Assembly (NCBI GenBank): GCA_022842745.1
Contig: JALHPA010000291.1
Coordinates: 1 to 5,100, forward strand
DNA: 5,100 nt
Direction: 5' to 3'
Source of the DNA: Pirellulales bacterium
GTDB taxonomy: Bacteria > Planctomycetota > Planctomycetia > Pirellulales > JALHPA01
Under the pieces are notes generated by a model, which saw nothing but the letters and a program-made list of their open reading frames with translations, was not told where the DNA came from and did not search any database. Below, in pieces: positions 1-5,100 of the stretch (its first letter is position 1; each line of letters begins with the position of its first letter). A program made the translations under genes and the position numbers.

Positions 1-1987
1 CAATCATGCGCAGGTTATTCACGCTTTGCTGCCGTGCGGCGGCGGCGGGGTTTATGACCGCCGCAACGTGTTCGGTCGCCCGTGCCACGTCGCGAACGGC
101 CCTGGCTTCCTCCATTTTCGCATGCACCACCCGACTGCGGGCCATCGTGAAGAACATCGCCGGGCCGAGCGCCATAGGCAGCGCCGCGGTAGCGATCGGC
201 AGGCTGTCGGTACTGGTGAGATAGACGCCGTCGTTGGCGGTATGGATCATCGTTACGCCAACGCGAAGATGCTTTTCAATTGCCGCCGCCGACGGCAACA
301 GGGAAACGTCGATGTCGATTCCTTCCCGCTGCAATTCCCCGCAGGCAAAACTGGCCAACATGTGAGCGAACGGATACACGGTGCGAAAAATCGTGGCGGT
401 GTCCTGATACACGATCCCCGTCGGGGGCGTCGACGAGCGGAGAGCTTTGGCAACATCCGGTACGTCGGCGAGACTCCCCGAGGCGCTTCCGCGCGAAAGG
501 CGAGCTTTGATCATCTGCGGAAAGGGGGCCACGATCAGTTCAGAATCGGTAATGCACCAAGCGGGGGCGAACGGGACTTCCTCTCCGATGAAATTCGCAA
601 AGAAGATTTTCTGCCCATGGAAGTCAAAGTCGGCGATTTCCACGCCGCGGCGGCGGGCGCCTGGCGGGAGACCCTGCCGTGCGGCGGCGTCGGCCGACCG
701 CGCGGACGCGACCAGTTTGTCGTGCACGGCGACGAGCTTGGCGCGGTCCTTGACCGATACCGTCAGCGTCAGGCCGGTGATCAGAATCCCTCCTTCGCTA
801 GGAGCGCTGGATAGGGTCCAGACGTCTCCTAAGGACTTGAGGATGTCGCCGGAGATGCTCAGCCCAAGGTGTTTTTCCATTTCGGCCAGTTCGCGGCGCA
901 TTTCCTCGCCCGCTCTCCGGTCGATCTTGGCAACCGTCGACTGGATTTCATTGAACACGCGGTCGGCGTCGATTCGAGCGGCGGCGGCAATCGTGGCATC
1001 CTTGGGAATTCGCGCCAGGTCGCTGGCTTGAAGGGGCTTGTCTCCCATCAGGGCCAAAATGCCTGAAGGCTTACTCTTGGTAGCGATTTGGGTGCGGGAA
1101 ATGCTGCCTTCGCCTTCCAGGCCGCTAACGCTGGCATAGTGCATGACGTTGTTCAGTCCGAGCGGTCCGAAGACGTTGATGCCCTGGACGGCCAAGGCCG
1201 ATTGCGCCATGACGCGAATCTGCTGCAAGTTGAGGAAGTGCAGCATGGCGGGCCGCTCGACCTTGAGCTGCTTCTTGATGTTGGCGAGCCAGTTGGGAGT
1301 AGCGCCGGTGAAGCGGGCAGCGATTTCGTCGGCGGAACCGGCACCAAAGCCGACAATCAGGTACTTTTCCTGCCAGCCGTATTCGACTTCTGGCGCCCCT
1401 GGCGGGGTCGGGAGCTTCCGCCATTTCGATTTTCCGGCAGCTTGCGGATCATTCGCCTTGCCGGGGGTTCCTCCACCAGTGGGAACCGCGCCGCCACGAC
1501 CCGTCAGTAGAGTGGACTCGATCTGTTCGATCGCCGCGCGGATTTCGTCCGCCTGGTCGCCGCCGCTGAGGACCAGCCCGCCGCGGACGCCGGGGCCTTG
1601 GGGGGTGATCGTGACCGATTCGATGTAGACCGCCATCGGCCGTTTGACAAAGGCGGCGATCAACTTGGACGCCTGGTTGGCCAGCTCGGCGCCTTGTGGA
1701 TTCTGTGGAGCGCCTTTGCGGAGGGCGTCGCGGAGCCGGGCTTCGATTTCGCCGAGAAAGCGTTGCACTTCCTCTTCGGCGATCAGTTGTTCGGTGTGGT
1801 TGGGGCTTTTCGGGTCGGCCTTGGCGACGCCGTTCCAGGACAAGTACCAAAGGCACTCCTCGGGAGCGATTTGAGACAGGACCGGGTCTTCCGGCAGGGG
1901 GGGCAACGACAGCGGCAGGCTGAGAGGGGAACTTCCGAGCAATGCCGCGACGAGGAGAATCTCCGTAAATGCGATTCCGACCATCAT
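1..1987 (-). CDS. Large exported planctomycete protein with DUF1559-like motif, 3' end outside window
   Basis: I do not recognise a function. Reading down from 1987 gives 662 uninterrupted codons to the left edge, so the gene is cut and its stop lies outside. The start is fixed: an in-frame TGA lies at 1993-1991 and an AGGAG site sits six bases before the ATG. A second ATG follows directly at 1984. Residues 5-32 are hydrophobic and fit a signal peptide or anchor, although no basic residue precedes them. Residues 33-160 are mostly mixed helix, and 164-200 form a Gly/Pro/Lys-rich linker. Residues 201-590 look like an alternating alpha/beta globular part with no catalytic motif I can name. Residues 596-616 form a second hydrophobic stretch, followed by a helix rich in Arg, Glu and Ala and then SVNNLRMI at 655-662. 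That arrangement resembles the hydrophobic helix plus 'NNLKQIGLA' motif of DUF1559 proteins, which are abundant in planctomycetes. The DUF1559 link is inference; the reading frame itself is secure. Confidence 0.85.
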   Translation of the reverse strand, partial: MMVGIAFTEILLVAALLGSSPLSLPLSLPPLPEDPVLSQIAPEECLWYLSWNGVAKADPKSPNHTEQLIAEEEVQRFLGEIEARLRDALRKGAPQNPQGAELANQASKLIAAFVKRPMAVYIESVTITPQGPGVRGGLVLSGGDQADEIRAAIEQIESTLLTGRGGAVPTGGGTPGKANDPQAAGKSKWRKLPTPPGAPEVEYGWQEKYLIVGFGAGSADEIAARFTGATPNWLANIKKQLKVERPAMLHFLNLQQIRVMAQSALAVQGINVFGPLGLNNVMHYASVSGLEGEGSISRTQIATKSKPSGILALMGDKPLQASDLARIPKDATIAAAARIDADRVFNEIQSTVAKIDRRAGEEMRRELAEMEKHLGLSISGDILKSLGDVWTLSSAPSEGGILITGLTLTVSVKDRAKLVAVHDKLVASARSADAAARQGLPPGARRRGVEIADFDFHGQKIFFANFIGEEVPFAPAWCITDSELIVAPFPQMIKARLSRGSASGSLADVPDVAKALRSSTPPTGIVYQDTATIFRTVYPFAHMLASFACGELQREGIDIDVSLLPSAAAIEKHLRVGVTMIHTANDGVYLTSTDSLPIATAALPMALGPAMFFTMARSRVVHAKMEEARAVRDVARATEHVAAVINPAAAARQQSVNNLRMI

Positions 1988-1992
1988 AAATC

Positions 1993-1998
1993 ACTCCT
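1993..1998 (-). promoter_or_regulatory. Ribosome binding site of the large exported protein gene
   Basis: On the minus strand AGGAGT lies just before the ATG at 1987, with about six bases between the AGGAG core and the start. Its last bases overlap an in-frame TGA at 1993-1991, so no longer N-terminus is possible. This decides the start between ATG 1987 and the adjacent ATG 1984 only loosely; 1987 has the better spacing. Confidence 0.75.
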
Positions 1999-2513
1999 GC
2001 CGAAAGACTTGTGTGGGAGATAATTCCGGGCAGCGCGAACAACCTGTACTTCGTATTTCACACCAGAATATTGATGCAAGGCTACCATTGTGGGGCAACA
2101 AAAAGCAAATAGAAATCTCCCACCGGCGATGATGCCAGTATCCCTCCGCGGGACCGGTCGCTGGACGCCAGTTTCACCCGCCGATCGCCAAAAAACCGGG
2201 GCAAAAACAAGCGCGCCGGCCGAATTGGTTTGCCTCGTGTTCGCTTTCCGTTAGATATCCGTGCAATTCGGTCCGTCTGATTGACGTCGCCAGCGATCGA
2301 TAACTAACCTACGCAGCGCCCAAGCATCGCAGAGAGATCGCGATCGCGCAAGTGGCGGACCCGCTGCGACCGAATCGACTTCGATACGGCCGAACAACCG
2401 TGACAGTCTTGGAGGAACCAAACCGGGCCAACCCGGATTTCCCCCACCCACAGTCTAGACCAGCGATGGCGCCGCCGCCGCGATCGCTCCGCGTCACCCC
2501 CGAGTTATCATCC
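1999..2513. other. Divergent intergenic region between the two exported-protein genes
   Basis: This gap must hold the promoters of both flanking genes, which point away from each other. A relatively AT-rich patch at about 2045-2125 contrasts with the GC-rich surroundings and is the likeliest place for the leftward promoter. On the rightward side TTGACG at 2281-2286 matches a -35 box, but the best -10 at 18 bases spacing (TAACCT, 2305-2310) is poor, so I do not call a promoter. Also present are an 8-bp inverted repeat at 2220-2271 and two GCGATCGC palindromes at 2340 and 2480. A frame stays open from about 2352 into the nucleotidase, but it lacks a ribosome binding site and its translation looks unlike protein. 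I see no tRNA or riboswitch that I can support. Confidence 0.6.
2220..2271. repeat. 8-bp inverted repeat in the divergent spacer
   Basis: CCGAATTG at 2220-2227 is mirrored exactly by CAATTCGG at 2264-2271, with 36 bases between. The arms can be extended by a GG/CC pair if a one-base gap is allowed. The spacing of about four helical turns, centre to centre, would suit a dimeric regulator or a looped site, but a chance match is possible in a spacer of this length. It lies about 260 bases before the nucleotidase start and about 230 bases before the start of the opposite gene. Confidence 0.35.
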
Positions 2514-2893
2514 AAGGAGAATTTTACCATGCTCAATCGACTTGTCTTGGCGATCGCCCTATGCAGTGCGATGGCGGGCTTCCACGATCAGACGTGGGCC
2601 GCCGCAATCGAGGATGTGACCATATTGCACGTCGGCGATCAGGAATCGTGGCTGCTCAGCGCGGCGGGGAACGTTCGCGATAGTGCGTCCAATATCCTCT
2701 CCTTCTACGGGGGCGTCGACCGGTTGGCCGCGGTCATTCAGGACGAGCGATCGCTTGCCTCCACGGCCGGCCGGAGCGTGCTCACGCTCAACGCGGGGGA
2801 TGCGTTCCTCCCCGGGCCAAGATTCAATGCCAGCCTGGCGAACCTGGCCACCGCGGCTAACGACGGAGGACAGGATTTTTACGATGCGATCGC
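2340..2893. repeat. Cluster of five GCGATCGC palindromes
   Basis: The octamer GCGATCGC occurs exactly at 2340-2347, 2480-2487, 2550-2557, 2747-2754 and 2886-2893, and I found no other exact copy in the window. Near matches with one mismatch lie at 2181-2188 (CCGATCGC) and 2293-2300 (GCGATCGA). Two exact copies are in the spacer and three in the first 365 bases of the nucleotidase gene, where they fall in two different codon phases, so a repeated peptide does not explain them. The octamer is the core known as HIP1 in cyanobacteria, and it contains GATC. Its role here is unknown. Confidence 0.8.
2514..2521 (+). promoter_or_regulatory. Ribosome binding site of the nucleotidase gene
   Basis: AAGGAGAA centred on GGAG at 2516-2519 leaves nine bases to the ATG at 2529. 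This choice matters because the frame is open back to about 2352 and has other candidate starts (GTG 2352, ATG 2466). Only ATG 2529 has such a site, and only that start puts a typical signal peptide at the N-terminus. Confidence 0.85.
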
Positions 2894-4505
2894 CTTGCGG
2901 GATATCGGCTTCGACGCGGCGGTATTTGGGAACCACGAATTCGACCTGGGGCCGGACTTGGCCGCTCGATTCGCGCAGATGTCGGGCACGACCTACCTAT
3001 CGAGCAATTTGAATTTCAGCGGTACCCCCGCCTTTCAGTCCCTCGCCAATTCCGGCACGGTCGCCGCCAGCAAGATCGTGACCACCGCGGCCGGCAACAA
3101 AATTGGGCTGGTCGGCGCGACCACGCCTCTTTTGCCGAGCATCTCCTCGCCCGGCGCGATTACGCTGAAGAATTTTGATCCGGCCCTAACGGAAGCGCAG
3201 AATCTGACCGCGATGACGACGCTCGTCCAGGCCGAAGTCGACGCCTTGCGAAATCAGGGCGCCACGACCATCGTGCTGATGAGCCACCTCCAAAACGCTT
3301 CCAATGAGATCAACCTGGTCATTCCCCAGTTGCGGAACGTGGACGTGGTGCTCTCAGGCGGCGGGCACGAATTGATGGCCAGCCCAAGCGACGTCACCAT
3401 TCAGACCAACGCCAGCCCGGCCGCGTTCGACCTTCCGGCCCTGTCGCCGTATCCCAACGTAGTGTCCGACGCCAACGGCGAAAAGGTACTGGTGACGACC
3501 TCGAACTTCGGCAATCGCTACGTCGGAGTGCTGAACCTGCAGCTCGACGCCGCCGGCGAGATCCAGCGCGACGGCAGCGGAATCCCGGTATTGGAAACCG
3601 GCACGAAGATGCGGCGGGTATCGGGTCGACCGGAGGACGCGGACCGGGTGGTGGGTGACGCCTCGCTGCAGGCCGATGTCGTCGCCCCGGTGACGACTTT
3701 CATCAACGCTCTCAACTCGCAGGTAATCGGCCAATCGGAGATCGCACTGAACGGCGCGCGAGGCGCCGCTGCCACCGCCACGACGCCGTTCGTGCCAGGT
3801 GTGCGGAACGCCGAGACCAATCTGGGCAACCTGGTGGCCGATGCTTTCCGCTTCGTGGGTCAGACGGATATCGCTCTTCAGAACGGCGGCGGAATTCGCG
3901 CTTCGATCAACGACGGGCCGGTCACGCGGGGAGAGGCGTTCGACACGCTGCCGTTCACGAACCTGGTCGTAAAGGTGGACGAGATCACGCCCAGTCAGCT
4001 TAAGGCGCTTTTGGAGCACGGCGTGGCCGCCTCGACGCCGCTGGGTTCGGCGCAAGGCCGATTCCCTCAGCTCTCCGGAATGTCGCTGGTATTCGATTCG
4101 CGCTTGCCGGCTGGCAGCCGGGTGCTGCAAATCACACTCGATGACGGGACCCCGATCGTGAACAACGGCGTCATTGCGCCTCTGGCGCGGAACGTGTCGA
4201 TGAGCACGATCGACTTTCTTGCCAACGGAGGAGACGGCTACCCGTTCCAGGCGCTCGGCCTGGATTTTGAAAACCTCACCAACACGATCCTCTACCAAGA
4301 GGCGCTCGAGCAGTTTTTGGCCGCTGCGCCAGCGGCGGGCGGTCTGGGGGGGCAAGTCACCGCGGCACGCTACGCAACCGTCAATCCCTTTGACGGAGTT
4401 GGTCGCATTACAGACGTGGCCGCGGTTCCCGAGCCGGCCACGCTGCTTCTGGCGGCGCTGGGCGGAAGCGTGTTGCTCTGGGCGGCTCGACGCCGGGCGG
4501 CTTGA
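2529..4505 (+). CDS. Secreted 5'-nucleotidase/metallophosphatase with PEP-CTERM tail
   Basis: The 658-residue product belongs to the UshA/5'-nucleotidase family, which removes phosphate from nucleotides and related esters outside the cytoplasm. Residues 1-26 are a signal peptide (MLNR, hydrophobic core, likely cut near AAA at 24-26). The N-terminal metallophosphatase domain shows ILHVGDQES (32-40), NAGDAF (88-93), GNHEFD (134-139, including the catalytic His-Asp pair), MSHLQ (251-255) and LSGGGHEL (275-282). The C-terminal substrate domain shows NAETNLGNLVADA (427-439), NGGGIR (452-457), GRFPQLSG (510-517) and NGGDGYPF (566-573). A PEP-CTERM signal closes it: VPEP at 633-636, a hydrophobic helix, then RRR. 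This predicts exosortase-dependent sorting to the cell surface. In UshA the first metal is held partly by D-x-H and by H-x-Q; here these read D37-Q-E39 and H280-E-L282. Substrate therefore cannot be fixed from sequence. The gene appears monocistronic, with its own ribosome site and terminator. Confidence 0.93.
   Translation: MLNRLVLAIALCSAMAGFHDQTWAAAIEDVTILHVGDQESWLLSAAGNVRDSASNILSFYGGVDRLAAVIQDERSLASTAGRSVLTLNAGDAFLPGPRFNASLANLATAANDGGQDFYDAIALRDIGFDAAVFGNHEFDLGPDLAARFAQMSGTTYLSSNLNFSGTPAFQSLANSGTVAASKIVTTAAGNKIGLVGATTPLLPSISSPGAITLKNFDPALTEAQNLTAMTTLVQAEVDALRNQGATTIVLMSHLQNASNEINLVIPQLRNVDVVLSGGGHELMASPSDVTIQTNASPAAFDLPALSPYPNVVSDANGEKVLVTTSNFGNRYVGVLNLQLDAAGEIQRDGSGIPVLETGTKMRRVSGRPEDADRVVGDASLQADVVAPVTTFINALNSQVIGQSEIALNGARGAAATATTPFVPGVRNAETNLGNLVADAFRFVGQTDIALQNGGGIRASINDGPVTRGEAFDTLPFTNLVVKVDEITPSQLKALLEHGVAASTPLGSAQGRFPQLSGMSLVFDSRLPAGSRVLQITLDDGTPIVNNGVIAPLARNVSMSTIDFLANGGDGYPFQALGLDFENLTNTILYQEALEQFLAAAPAAGGLGGQVTAARYATVNPFDGVGRITDVAAVPEPATLLLAALGGSVLLWAARRRAA
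4425..4502 (+). other. PEP-CTERM sorting signal of the nucleotidase
   Basis: Residues 633-658 have the three standard parts: the motif VPEP followed by ATLLLAALGG, a hydrophobic stretch ending near LLWAA, and the basic cluster RRR two residues before the stop. In bacteria with an exosortase (EpsH/XrtA family) such tails are recognised and removed as proteins reach the envelope or matrix. The exosortase gene itself is not in this window. Confidence 0.9.
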
Positions 4506-4553
4506 GAGCCGATTGCCGTCGATTCACAAATTACGAGAGTTTCGCGGCAACGC

Positions 4554-4628
4554 AGCGGCAGGGGATCCATCCGGCCCTCACCCATCCCCCCCTGGGTCGG
4601 CTGGCTCTGATCCCCGCCGCTATTTTTG
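4554..4628 (+). terminator. Rho-independent terminator after the nucleotidase gene
   Basis: AGCGGCAGGGGATC at 4554-4567 pairs with GATCCCCGCCGCT at 4609-4621. This gives a stem of about 13 pairs with one bulged base. The run ATTTTTG follows at 4622-4628. The 41-base loop is long but holds its own small hairpin, ACCCA paired with TGGGT around a C-run. The T-run follows the stem only on the plus strand, so it serves the nucleotidase. Transcripts from the convergent sulfurylase gene would also form the stem, without a U-run. Confidence 0.7.
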
Positions 4629-4656
4629 ACCGCTGCAATTCTTACCGCCGCTATTT
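4614..4656. repeat. 12-base direct repeat spanning the sulfurylase stop codon
   Basis: CCGCCGCTATTT occurs at 4614-4625 and again at 4645-4656, offset by 31 bases. The second copy includes the stop codon of the sulfurylase gene (4651-4653 on the minus strand) and its last lysine codon. The first copy forms the right arm and T-run of the terminator. A small duplication at the end of the gene could explain it, or chance. Confidence 0.5.
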
Positions 4657-5100
4657 GGCAGCCATTGCTTGGGCCAGGATCGTGGACGTGCTAGGCCGCA
4701 TGATCCGCGGGTCGACCTGTTGGCCGGCGAGAAGCGTGTTGCGGACGTCCTTGCCGGAGATGAACACCGGCTTTTCGTCGGGGTGGCTTTCCATCAGATC
4801 GACGCGGCCGATCGAATCGTAATAGGCGGCAAAGCCCACCTTAAGGGGTTGAATCTTCAGGTCGCCCTTGAGCTTGCCGAAAATCTCCTGGGCGTCGAAA
4901 TCGCCCCAGATCGGTTTGCCGTCGTGGTACGGGGCGTCGGCGTGTTTGCGGCCGATGACAATGTCGGTATAGCCGAAGTTCTGGCGGTAGATGCCGTGCA
5001 TGATCGCCTCCTTCGGACCGCCGTAGAACATCTTGATGTCCAGTCCCAACAGGATCACCCGGTCCGGGACCGACTCTCCCCGCGGACCCCACAGGGCCTG
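4651..5100 (-). CDS. sat: Sulfate adenylyltransferase (ATP sulfurylase), C-terminal part
   Basis: The visible 149 codons plus a TAG stop are the C-terminal part of a sulfurylase; the start lies beyond the right edge. The enzyme joins ATP and sulfate to give adenosine 5'-phosphosulfate and pyrophosphate in the cytoplasm, the first step of sulfate activation. Family marks, numbered from the first visible codon, are GGPKEAIMHGIYRQNFG (27-43), the nucleotide-binding GRKHA (50-54, GRDHA in many members), FDAQEIF (68-74) and ISGKDVR (114-120, usually ISGT.VR). The fragment has no cysteine, whereas many short prokaryotic forms carry a Cys-rich zinc site just before ISGT. It ends soon after that motif, so no APS kinase domain is fused at this end. 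The N-terminal HxGH region is outside the window. The gene converges on the nucleotidase across a 145-base spacer and does not share its transcript. Whether it serves assimilation or another route cannot be told here. Confidence 0.94.
   Translation of the reverse strand, partial: QALWGPRGESVPDRVILLGLDIKMFYGGPKEAIMHGIYRQNFGYTDIVIGRKHADAPYHDGKPIWGDFDAQEIFGKLKGDLKIQPLKVGFAAYYDSIGRVDLMESHPDEKPVFISGKDVRNTLLAGQQVDPRIMRPSTSTILAQAMAAK

Noticed and set aside
26..814. A 262-codon open frame on the plus strand
   Set aside because: It lies wholly opposite the long minus-strand gene, codon for codon in mirror register. Its product is rich in Arg, Gly and His with no signal, motif or ribosome site, as expected from the antisense of a GC-rich gene.
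1449..2042. A 197-codon minus-strand frame overlapping the start of the large gene
   Set aside because: The product is Arg/Pro-rich and low in complexity. The alternative frame from 1987 has a ribosome site, a hydrophobic N-terminus and 662 codons.
2281..2310. A sigma-70 promoter with TTGACG as -35 box
   Set aside because: The -10 at acceptable spacing (TAACCT) matches the consensus poorly, and nothing else fixes a transcription start.
2352..2528. A longer nucleotidase N-terminus starting at GTG 2352 or ATG 2466
   Set aside because: Neither start has a ribosome binding site at useful spacing. The added residues would precede the signal peptide and are Pro/Arg-rich, while ATG 2529 has AAGGAGAA nine bases before it.
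2340..2893. Cyanobacterial origin suggested by the HIP1-like octamers
   Set aside because: The protein evidence (DUF1559-like motif, PEP-CTERM tail) fits a planctomycete better, and the octamer is confined to one part of the window.
3354..4355. A 333-codon minus-strand frame inside the nucleotidase gene
   Set aside because: The plus strand here encodes clear family motifs throughout. The antisense product is Arg/His/Val-rich with no recognisable domain.
2529..5100. Nucleotidase and sulfurylase as one sulfur-nucleotide pathway
   Set aside because: The genes converge on each other with a terminator between them, and the enzymes act on opposite sides of the membrane. Adjacency alone does not support a shared role.

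Overview
The window looks like chromosomal DNA from a planctomycete, probably of the Pirellula type, and is GC-rich. Three observations suggest this. A long secreted protein ends, where the window cuts it, in an 'NNLR.I' motif like the one after the hydrophobic helix of planctomycete DUF1559 proteins. A secreted nucleotidase carries a VPEP-type PEP-CTERM tail. The spacers are long and most genes appear to stand alone. The lineage is inferred from protein motifs, not from a marker gene.

Layout: (1) Positions 1-1987, minus strand: the first 662 codons of a large exported protein of unknown function, open to the left edge. (2) Positions 1988-2528: a 541-base divergent spacer with two well-placed ribosome binding sites, an 8-bp inverted repeat, and the first of a cluster of GCGATCGC palindromes. 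(3) Positions 2529-4505, plus strand: a complete 658-residue secreted metallophosphatase/5'-nucleotidase with a PEP-CTERM sorting tail. (4) Positions 4506-4650: a short convergent spacer with a long-stem, T-run terminator. (5) Positions 4651-5100, minus strand: the last 149 codons of sulfate adenylyltransferase (ATP sulfurylase), open to the right edge.

The three genes are divergent then convergent, so no two share an operon here. Nothing in the sequence ties them into one pathway. The nucleotidase probably acts outside the cytoplasmic membrane on nucleotides or related phosphate esters. The sulfurylase activates sulfate in the cytoplasm. The large protein is probably exported and of unknown role.

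I see no mobile element, CRISPR array, rRNA or tRNA, and no clearly new multi-gene system. The points most worth a second look are five GCGATCGC octamers packed into about 550 bases around the nucleotidase start, the non-standard metal-site residues of the nucleotidase, the two-part architecture of the large exported protein, and a cysteine-free sulfurylase C-terminus.
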